A DNA stretch of 64,000 bases, from the NCBI RefSeq assembly GCF_017654505.1, contig NC_054559.1, positions 12,775,147-12,839,146 of the forward strand. The letters run 5' to 3'. Numbering within the stretch: position 1 is the stretch's first letter; the number at the start of each line of letters is the position of its first letter. This DNA is from Polyodon spathula. Lineage: Eukaryota; Chordata; Actinopteri; Acipenseriformes; Polyodontidae. The notes below the pieces were generated by a model that worked only from the letters and a program-made list of their open reading frames with translations, made no database searches and was not told the DNA's origin. Both the position numbers and the translations under genes were made by a program. Below, in pieces: positions 55,377-64,000 of the stretch.

Positions 55377-55681
55377 GTATGTCAATATGCCTTTTCAGGA
55401 GACTTCACGCAGACAGGTTTAGTATGAGTTACTTTTTGGAAATCATCTCCCTTGAAGATATTATGGTGTGCCTTTGCATATCACCCACGTGGGGGACAAT
55501 TATTGCGTAACAGGGAAAAGCAAAATCTGAATTTCATATGCTTCGAAGGAACAAAATAAACTTGAATTTAATCACATTGGGGTAAAACTGGTTCATGTGT
55601 CAACAGTTTGCTTGGTAGAAACGATTGAATAAATGATTGAATGATTGAATAAAAATGGATAACACATGTTTTATTTTAAAG
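55377..55681 (+). other. FBXL16: FBXL16 intron 3
   Basis: 305 bp; ends in ttttattttaaag. Includes three imperfect attgaat/gattgaataaa repeats (55623-55653). Nothing else seen. Confidence 0.95.
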
Positions 55682-55745
55682 GTACAAGATTTCGGGTTAC
55701 AACACCTCTTTGGGATGAGAAGTTTACGCCTCCTGTCTTTAGCAG
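55682..55745 (+). CDS. FBXL16: FBXL16 coding exon 4 (64 bp): part of an LRR
   Basis: Encodes VQDFGLQHLFGMRSLRLLSL and A, plus one base of Gly completed by the last exon. Acceptor ttaaag (55681), donor gtacag (55746). Phase 0 in, 1 out. Family-like with conservative changes (LKHLLALGSLRLLSLAG in mammals). Confidence 0.95.
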
Positions 55746-55981
55746 GTACAGATTGTGCCTTTTTATTTATTTATTTATTTATAAAAGTATTCTGTCCAGT
55801 TCAAGGCCTGAAGATCAACAGCAACCTCAGTTCCTGTTGTCAACCACTTTGAACAAGTACTTGCAGCAATAGGATGTCATGATAGCATTTTCAGTCTTCT
55901 AATGCACAAACATTTTAAAGGGGATTTTCCTAAGGTAATTGTTTGCTGTTAAATTCACGTTTTTTTTTTTTTTCTTCTTAG

Positions 55982-56130
55982 GCTGTCCATTGCTGACCAC
56001 TACCGGGCTGTCAGGTCTCATTCAGCTTCAGGACTTGGAAGAACTGGAACTGACCAACTGCCCAGGGGCCACTCCTGAGCTCTTCAAGTACTATTCGCAG
56101 CACCTGCCCCGGTGCATGGTCATCGAGTAG
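55982..56130 (+). CDS. FBXL16: FBXL16 terminal coding exon
   Basis: Acceptor ttcttcttag ends at 55981 after a T-rich tract. Two bases complete Gly, then [40 protein letters not shown] and LPRCMVIE, stop TAG at 56128-56130. The last LRR and the C-terminus ending in VIE are as in mammals. Confidence 0.97.
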
Positions 56131-57356
56131 TGAGAGGATGCGGGCGATTGGCCAGAGCACCAAACCTTCTCCTCCAATCAAAACTGAGAGCTGACCAACT
56201 TATTTCATGCAGAACTTGGGAGAAAAACAAAAACGAGAAAGCAAGCAAGAACGAACGAAAGAGAAGGAACGGCTTGATGAAAGAGAAAAATAAATATTAA
56301 AACAAACAACAACAAATTCCACAAACTTAAAAAATGTTGCTTTGGTGTGACATCATTCAGTGTTTTTACAAAGGGGTGCTTGTACAGGTTCATCCGATCA
56401 TCTTGTGTCTTTGTACTAGGCATCCAAACGGGAACTGGTGAATTGGAAGAGAGCGAGAGAGAGGGAAAGAGACGTGACTAGGCTTCTTTCAGAGTGTGCA
56501 CGGCACTAAGCGTTGGCGTCTGGCTATCTTTGGTCTGTTCAGATCTTGAAGCCGGTTTCTCCATGTCTGTCTTTTAAAGAAAGAAAACAAAACAAAACAA
56601 AAAAAACAATGTACATTTTATGTCCGAACTGCACGCTTACCCACTTGTTGTCATGCTTTCTTATTGTTTTTTTTTTTTTTTTAATGATTTTTAACTAAGG
56701 AAATTTAAATTTGTGGCAAGCAGTCAAGAGTTTCCAACTTCTCCTGCTAAGGCAGAAATGACACCCTGTGTGATGTCAAATACATCCCCATTAGTAACAT
56801 GCGAGTTCTCATACCTTATGTATTTTATTATCAGGAATGGCTCTGGTGTTGGGTTGGGGCATCTGAGGACTCAAAGGGTAGTAGATGGGTTCAAAGGGAC
56901 AATATGCCCAGCTTGGCCTTTCTTTCAATTTATTTGTTATGAATTGAATTGTGTGAGGTTAAATGATTTTTGGGATACAAATTCCTAGCTTGAAGGAGAT
57001 GGGGCTTTGCACCAAACCCCACCTGGTCTCTTCCGATTTGTAGCAAAGCAAATTGATTTGATGGTTTTGAGATGAGTGTTTCTGGCAAAAGCTGGCCACC
57101 GTTACCTCACACGCCATTAAGAGAGCATTTGCATTGGTTGTTAATAATGTTTTAGATCCCATTCAGATCCATAAACACCAGGTACACAAGCACCAGCTAG
57201 CTGCTGAGATCTACAGTAATAGCCATCTCTGTCAATGCTGCTTGGTAACCTAGTAACAGTCATCGCTTAGAAACCGCAATGCATTTGAGATCACAGAGTT
57301 CTAAAAATAATATTTTAGGATGTTGTGATTGTTGGCACGCATCTATTGTATGAAGT

Positions 57357-57375
57357 TTGTCATCAGGTGGCGCGA
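57357..57375 (+). promoter_or_regulatory. CTCF-like motif (plus orientation, weak)
   Basis: tttgtcatcaggtggcgcga keeps CAGGTGGCGC but deviates at positions 2, 4, 7 and 18 of the consensus. It lies in the probable FBXL16 3' UTR. Confidence 0.25.
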
Positions 57376-58090
57376 ATGCACTCCTTTAAGCTTACCTTCA
57401 CACACAGCCAGTTTAGATTGCTGTCTGTACTTATAAAAGTACAGCACATGCTATTACAGATTGCTTGAAATACAGTAATACTGTAATTTAAACATTTTAA
57501 CGGAAATTCAAATTTATTGAAACAATTGCAAGAAATGCATATTTGGTAAGAATGTGTATAAAATCAACAGCAGAAGAAATGGCATTACTACCACACTGTA
57601 AATTAAGTGTCTTCTTCCCTCTTGGCCAATCAATGGCAGTACTGTGATGTTTGTTTTATAAATCTGTATTTCTTCTCTTATGTCTTTGTTTAATCCTGAA
57701 TTGGAAGTCAGTGTTATGAGGGGCATTTGGTAAAGAAGTGTAGAGTTGCAGTGCCCTCTTGCTTCACTTTATCATTGAGGGTTGCAGACATATGATTTTT
57801 AATGTTGGCAGAGACACAATTTTGGTTTTCCTTCTTCCTCCACATCGGCCCCTACACTAACTCCATGCTGGGGCAGTGGTTGAGTTCCTAATTGTCCTTG
57901 AAAGTCCACACCCAGCCTTGTTTATCTTCCGAGATCTGAGCATGGCAGTAGGACTATAGGCGGGCGACTACACTACAAGAGCAATTTTTGTCATTAACTA
58001 TGTGAATAAAGGAAAGAAGTGCTCACCTGTGGCCACAACAGTTAGTGACTGGGGGAGCCTGCGGTTGCTGTTGAGAAGTGTAGGAATATT

Positions 58091-58122
58091 GGGGGGGGGG
58101 GGGGGGGGGGTGGTGGTGGTGG
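58091..58122 (+). repeat. G20 run plus (TGG)n
   Basis: Twenty consecutive G followed by tggtggtggtgg; strong G-quadruplex potential on the same strand as FBXL16 RNA, if the UTR extends this far. Confidence 0.95.
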
Positions 58123-59133
58123 TTTAACAGTGATCTTGTTTGCAGAGGAATAGAGAAATACAATAGGTTTTGGAGGGTTTATTTTAACACAGCTTAAAAC
58201 AGCGTCATGATTCAGTGTGTAAACCTGCAACTGTTTCAGTTTTGTTTTTATTGTATTTACAACAATGTTGATTAGGGGTCGTTCAATTAATAACCCCTGG
58301 GAGATTAAACAGAGGGGTTAATTTAGATAAAACAGACCTTCTGCTATACAGTGAGAAGTGACGCCTGGATTGTATCTTACAGGGCCTTCCTCGCTGCATT
58401 TTTAAACAGCACTGTATCATCTAAGAACTCAGCAATGCATAACTAGGTAATTGGTGTATATAACACAAACTTCAGGTGGCTTTCAAAAAATATATTTTAT
58501 TTGACTTTGGAAGGGATTTTAAATTACCTTATGTTTTCTAGACCAGATACTTTGGACCAGCGTTGTTAAATCCATGAAACAGCCTTACAGTAGTGCTGTT
58601 CAGAACTATTGAGTATCTTACAGAGAACAGCTGAACAAAAACATTAAATCCATCCACCTAACATCCCAAAGCCTACAGTGTAGTGAGTATTAAAAGGCCA
58701 GCCACAGTTATTTTTTTTTTACTGAGCTAATGTTACTGCAGCCTTTAAAAAGGTAGGAGCTGGGTTCAAATGGCCATAGCAAATAACTTGCATGCTTCAA
58801 CTGTTCATTTCAGCACACAACATGCTTGGCTTCCAGAAAGCAGTGATATAGTTGTATGTAACTTTATGCCTGAGGTAAAACCTGTCTTGTTTGGCTCCTG
58901 CCCATAATGACTTTATATATAAACTAGCTGTTCTGTAATGGGCAGAGCAAATACGCAAAAGTTTAGCACCAAGCCATTGCCATTGTAGCCCCACTACCTT
59001 GCCATTCTTAACCATGATAAAAGGGAATACTGAAAGTAATTTATTTGTATGTTTATTTATGTGTCTTGTATATATTCATTTATTTATGTATTTATTTGTT
59101 GATTGATTTATTGATGACCATGTATAAACTAGG

Positions 59134-59135
59134 TC

Positions 59136-59197
<62 letters not shown>
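59134..59197. repeat. (AAT)n microsatellite
   Basis: About 20 ATA/AAT units after a TTTA-rich stretch; the poly-Tyr minus-strand frame here is an artefact. Confidence 0.96.
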
Positions 59198-59357
59198 AGC
59201 CCAGCTTTCACACTGTGACTTTTCCATTGGATAGTGACACTATCAACTACAAAGGGCTTGCTGAAGCACATAGCCAGTACTAGGCCATGTTTAAAACCTT
59301 CTGTGGAACTACATAACAGGTGATTCTCTAGGGAACCACTGTTATTAATACAGTGAT

Positions 59358-59385
59358 GTCCCCCCGTCCCCGTCCCCCCGTCCCC
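59358..59385. repeat. C-rich (CCCCCGT)n tract
   Basis: Four blocks of four to six C separated by GT; i-motif on this strand, G-quadruplex on the other. Confidence 0.85.
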
Positions 59386-61367
59386 CATGCAATGAGTTAC
59401 TATTTATGGAAATCTGGACACAAACAATGGTACCAAATGAAAGCTGTTCAGCTTCAAATTAAAGTGAACTTTCTTAATAGATGAATTACATAGTCTGTTT
59501 ACAGTTTTCTGTAATTTGGCCTTTTGTGCACTATTCATTTTCAGGAAGCTTAGATGACAGTCCAGTTTTGTTGCTTACGTTTTTGAAATATAGTTGTAGC
59601 TGTAGGAAATTAACCCTTCCCTACAGTCAAGCTGGTGGTTCTAATTCCCAGGTGCTTGGAATCCTGGAAGAGCCATGTAATCCTTATTGGAGACGTTCCA
59701 AAGGCTGGTTGCCCAAAAGTTCTAGATGAAGTACCACAGGCCTCTGCGATATTGAGTTCTTCTGACACAAGTGATTACTCTCCAATGAATTTTATAAACC
59801 AAGAATCAGAAGAACATGTAAAGGTTGGGATATACACTTTTCAGTTTTTCAGAGGCTACAGGTTAAGCGTTTTGATCGCTACAGTAGCAAATGGTACCAT
59901 TTGACTGAATTCCTCCTTACTGTCATACTCCTGTGGTATGGAGTTTTACTTTTACAAAAACGAAAATAATGTAACTATGTACTGTAGTCTTAATTCTATG
60001 AAGATTTATATGATCGCAAATACAGGGACTTAAGTTACTATGAGCATGCTACTGTAGTGTTCTAAATAAAATGCCCTATTACTATCCAACATGAGAAGAG
60101 ACAGTGGGAAAGTGGGAGAATCTATTTGAAATTTTTGTTCTTTTCATCAGGAGGGCACTTTATACATATGGCCACTCATCAACCATTGCAGCCCTAAACA
60201 TTAATAGGAATCACGAAGCAGTTACTCTTCTGCACTCTGCCTGTGTTACATAGAAGCATTTGTTACTTTTCTTTTCAGGAGTGTTTTTTTTAATAAAAAT
60301 GGTTTTGCTGTGGTTGATCAAGTGAAAAAAACACTTGTATAACTTTTTTTTTTGTTAATATTTATTACAGAAAGATAAAGTATATAAATATATCTATATA
60401 AAAATTGTAAAAATAATAATGGTATTAATAGGGGCATGCGTACTGGTTAAGAGTAATCCCTGTTGTGGAGTTCCTGCGTAGTTTATGGTTTCTGCCAATT
60501 TAAAACAAATTGATTGATTGTAATGAAAAGCACCTTTTACTAGCAGCTAATGCAAAAATGATTTCCTGCATGAAGAAAGCCATAACCCACTTGAATCTGT
60601 TCTGCACTTTGTGGGTATGGAATATATTTGGCATATACACTCAGAACCATATATTGGTTTGTTAGAGTATAGTGTATTAAATGGGTGTGTGGTTTGCATT
60701 GGAAAACAGCATCCTAGTGTATAAAAGTGCACCGCTTTTCTGAATCGTGAGATAATTATGTTTTTATCAGGTGTGGGGTAACCTGCAAAAGATGGCAGCA
60801 TCTCTTACCCAAAAATATAATGTACTAGGAGTACTGCTGCCACTAACCCAATGATAGTTTTAATTTGACCCCACTATCCTTGTGGCAACTTTAAAAAAAG
60901 TACCAAATAACAAAACAAAACGATTGATATTGATAAAACTTAAAGTTTTTAAAGACAGTCCTAGTGTATGTTTTCAGATAAATCAGAACATTGTAATACC
61001 CAGCTATATTAGCAACCTGTATCCTCGTCATTAGGTGCCACCTATACTGCTGCTAGTTGTAATACAGCAGAGGAACAGCTGTAGTAACATAGAAATACTG
61101 TTAGTACCTTTTGGTAAGGGAGATAAATGCACAAACCATCACATTATCATTGCATCCCTTAAAACTTGTCAAAGTATTGTGTGTGTGTTTTTATAACGTA
61201 TTTGCCTAAAGTTGGATGAAAAAGTAACGTAACTAAGTTAATACTACCACTTATTAGCAATCTGCTTGCAAATACTACAATAAAAAGGTTAGATGGCTGA
61301 AATCTTTAGACGTTTTTGCTTAGTAACCTTGTGGCTCCTGGTTCACCGGGCAGTTTTATTAACTCCT

Positions 61368-61402
61368 TCAGCAATGCATTCTGGTACTTGTAGTCCTGCA
61401 TC
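61368..61402. repeat. Shared 'gcattctggtac' repeat, copy 2 (ZNF143/SBS-like)
   Basis: caatgcattctggtacttgt agtcctg, with upstream ttattaactcctt matching the ataactcca flank of copy 1. Closest to the ZNF143/SBS consensus reverse complement of the two copies. Confidence 0.45.
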
Positions 61403-61815
61403 TCAGTGAACTTTGGGACACATGGTCAAGGGGACCCTGTTTCTTGCAATGATGTTAAATAGTCACATTTTTAAAAATTTAATTGGAGAATTCAAGTAAT
61501 AACTGCTACCCAAGCGCTAACGCTGTGGGTTCACAGTGAGTGAGACGCATGACAAAGAAACAGTGGGTAAGAAAGGCTGATGAAACCACATCAGTGTATC
61601 ATGATTTGTTAATGTCTGTTGTAACCATGCCCAAAATAAGGTAGATGTAATGTGCTATTCAAACTTCTTTACTGGGGAAATGTTTTATGTTACACACTAG
61701 CATATGTTTCTGGTTTTGGAAGAGAGCTGTATCTGGTACGAATGCCTCTATAAACAACATTGCTTTTTTATGTAGCTTAGGAACAAAGGTATGTCTTGAA
61801 ACCTCATGCTGATGC

Positions 61816-61816
<1 letters not shown>

Positions 61817-61855
<39 letters not shown>
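61817..61855. repeat. (TTA)n microsatellite
   Basis: About 13 TTA units. Confidence 0.96.
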
Positions 61856-64000
61856 TTATTTAGATGGGACAAAAGTCATGAGTTTTGATTTCCTTGTTTT
61901 AATTTCTCCTGTAAATAATGATGTTGTGATGTTTCTTTAATCTTATTTTTATTTTATTTGATCTCCTGGCTGCAGTGCCTTGTCAAACAAGCGTTGTCAT
62001 TTCGAAATGGTTTTGGTTGCAGTCTGCACCATTTTAGTAAAAGTTGTACAAAAAAAAAGAAGCAATGGTCGTGTTTCTTTACCTTCTCTGTGTTCCCCTG
62101 TTCTTTCTTGTTTAATCATTTTAGTATTTTTAATTCAAAAGACAGAAAGCTGCTGCATTGAAGGCATGGCTATTTTTTGGAGAGGATTCAAATGATAAAC
62201 ATAAAAAACTACTAAGAAAAAAGTTAGGAAGGAACAGATAAAATGACAGCTCTGGATAGTATGAGTTTTATACTGTTAAAATAGTTGTGTTCTTCCCATG
62301 AACACAATAATATTTGCCAACAATGATTCCTCAGTGTGGTGGAAGTCACATAATCACATGATTCATTGGAGCCCTAGTTATTGGAAGGACTGCCTTCCAA
62401 TTCGTGTTTCCCCAATGGGTTATGCAAATGAGAGGTAATAAAATTATGAAGCCTGGGTAATTACCCCTTGATGTGGTACTAAATGGGATCAAACCAGAGA
62501 CCACCCAGACCAGACCCCTCTTCCAATAAGGCAGACCACATGTTACCCCATGGCACTTTTCATCCATTATAACTTGGACTCATAGACACAGTGCCTCCTT
62601 TACAAGTGTTCCAGATAGCGTCCACTATGTATCAAGGAAGGACCCTTTATACCAGCACCTCAGGGGTAATGCGCTGTAAGGCAGTCAGGGCAGGCTTCTG
62701 GTTTGTTCAAGGGATCATTTGGAACAGGGACAAGTCTCCAAGCTCTTAATAAACCCTTAGCCTAGTATTGCAGTTAATAATTACTTGTACTTACAGCACC
62801 ACTCAACTGTCTGATGACAGAATGAGGGAAAATATAGACTTTCCCAGCATCATGAAGAGACAATTACTGTAAAGTGTCTGAGTTGACTTGTTCTGAATGG
62901 CAAGGCAAGTCTGCCAACAGTCACTGTCACACTTCACTTTCACTGTGAAGGAGTGTTCCTAGGGTTATACAACCATAACCGCAGCTTTCTCTGTTACGCA
63001 GCTTTTGGTTTACGCTTTATACCGAACCATTCATAAATAACAAAGAACTGGAGATTCTGAGCTATGGGTTCACAATAAAACTAAATGGTTATACATAGAA
63101 CTGTTGAGGTTCCACAGTTCTGTTATTCATATTTGCTGCATCTGTTTAACCACAATCAGATGGTCCACAATTTATATCAAACACTTTTAAATCGACAGGC
63201 TAACAGGAGCCTGCAAGAAGTATTTATTTTTCTGGGTTTATACATCAGGATTACTGCCTCAGATTGTTGCTGGTTGGCCATTATATAGAATAGCCCTTTG
63301 ATCCATCACTTTGACACTGTTCCTGTGATACATCTATCCTCTATGCACTCATAGATACTGAAGCACCTACCAATGGATCAACTTCCGTCAGCCCCTATGA
63401 AAGACTAACAGATCTGATGTCTTACCCATCCCAAGATGCAATGTTGATTGGCTTCATATGCCTAGAGTTAACAGCAGTGACTCCAGCCTGGTTTCAAAGT
63501 AATGCCAGCATGATATGTCTGAACAGACCATCATAACACTTATATATATCTTATAGAAAACAATAGGACAAAAATAATACAGCTCATAGAAATGTTTAAT
63601 GTTTAAGGATATGAGGCTAAAGGTCATGTTAAGAACAAGAGTTGCAAAGCAAATCCTTTTCAAGGTATTTGTTCAATTCTGTGAGAATATGGCTCAGTGG
63701 GTTCCTCTCAGTTGCAAAGCGTGCAGGTTCTCCATATAAAACTTTTTTTTTTTTTTATAAAACAAAATAGCAGAAACAAAAATGTTTTGCTATTTGTATC
63801 AGCTGGCATTTCGTTACCAAGAACGGACTGGAAATTAGAACAAGCATTGCAAATATTTTAAAAAGCAGGTCATAATGGCCAAGGTCATAGCTGGGTTCGA
63901 ATCCTTAGTGGAAACACGCTCTTGGCTGTGTTGAATAACATGAAGATGCATCTGGCTGCTCTAGAAGCTTGTTCTAACAGATGGTCCAGGAAAAAGGAGA

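Larger units (their letters stand above)
49143..56130 (+). other. FBXL16: FBXL16 gene, complete coding region (five coding exons)
   Basis: Gene-level entry. FBXL16 is a mainly neuronal F-box/leucine-rich-repeat protein. F-box proteins normally bring substrates to SCF (SKP1-CUL1) ubiquitin ligases; published work on mammalian FBXL16 reports poor or atypical SCF assembly, PP2A binding and stabilisation of c-MYC, so its role may be regulatory rather than degradative. Exons of 657, 509, 85, 64 and 149 nt join in phase (0, 2, 0, 1) to 1464 nt, that is 487 residues plus stop; the human protein is about 479. The F-box lies at about residues 106-150 and leucine-rich repeats fill about 185-480. Only the first 100 residues, Pro/Ser-rich linker, differ much from the family. 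Introns are short, 4.3 kb, 0.64 kb, 0.3 kb and 0.24 kb. Confidence 0.97.
56131..60300 (+). other. FBXL16: Probable FBXL16 3' UTR and downstream DNA
   Basis: No further exon seen. Poly(A) signals AATAAA occur at 56289, 58005, 60065 and 60292, and another at 61279 beyond this interval; the true end cannot be chosen from sequence. The stretch holds purine-rich A/G repeats (56220-56290), a G20 tract, (AAT)n and TTTA-rich DNA. Confidence 0.5.
60301..64000. other. Downstream intergenic DNA
   Basis: No coding exon recognised. Holds the ZNF143-like repeat, (TTA)n, and near the right edge an A-box-like TGGCTCAGTGG (63690-63700) with ggttctcc 36 bp later, and a B-box-like gggttcgaatcc (63893-63904). 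These could be decayed tRNA-derived SINE fragments; neither is a complete tRNA gene. Confidence 0.45.

Noticed and set aside
63690..63904. tRNA gene
   Set aside because: A- and B-box-like strings are present, but no cloverleaf with paired acceptor and anticodon stems can be drawn.

Overview
The window is nuclear DNA from a vertebrate, most likely a ray-finned fish. The evidence is two spliced vertebrate genes with GT-AG introns, long AT-rich non-coding DNA, many microsatellites, a decayed L2/CR1-clade LINE, a Tc1-like transposase fragment and a Tigger-like non-autonomous transposon. The exons are very close to the tetrapod proteins, which would fit a slowly evolving non-teleost lineage such as sturgeon, paddlefish, gar or bowfin. 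That lineage call is inference. No prokaryotic features, CRISPR arrays or operons are present, and almost every open frame is a chance frame.

Gene 1 (plus strand, 8.9-18.7 kb, 5' end off the left edge) is the 3' part of GSG1L, a claudin-fold tetraspan auxiliary subunit of AMPA receptors. Four coding exons join in phase: 8902-8949, 13826-13978, 15685-15796 and 18410-18713. The first is only 48 bp. The 3' UTR probably ends at a poly(A) signal near 19.3 or 19.58 kb.

Gene 2 (plus strand, 49.1-56.1 kb, complete coding sequence) is FBXL16, an F-box/leucine-rich-repeat protein. Five coding exons (49143-49799, 54144-54652, 55292-55376, 55682-55745, 55982-56130) give a 487-residue protein. A splice acceptor three bases before the ATG shows that at least one 5' non-coding exon lies upstream; a candidate ends at 47069. 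A long AT-rich 3' UTR follows.

Mobile DNA: 3.7-7.3 kb (inside a GSG1L intron) holds an antisense SGNH/esterase ORF1-like fragment followed by a sense endonuclease/reverse-transcriptase relic ending in an L2-type 3' tail. This order resembles a 5'-inverted (twin-primed) LINE insertion. A Tc1-like transposase relic is at 12.55-13.03 kb. A 312-bp Tigger-like element with TA target duplication is at 54853-55164 in FBXL16 intron 2. Several dispersed families without a name I can give are also visible: a palindromic 162-bp element, a 95-bp repeat in three copies, and an 'accatg/aaagcatg' family.

Between the genes (19.6-46.7 kb) I see no coding exon. The most interesting signal there is a group of CTCF-like motifs in divergent orientation (minus at 29177-29195, plus at 29776-29794 and 30572-30590), placed roughly midway between the two genes and consistent with a domain boundary. 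A perfect CRE (32736-32743) and a four-unit 58-bp minisatellite (33267-33500) follow. I did not find a demonstrable new biological system; the findings are regulatory and repeat-structure hypotheses that simple searches can test.
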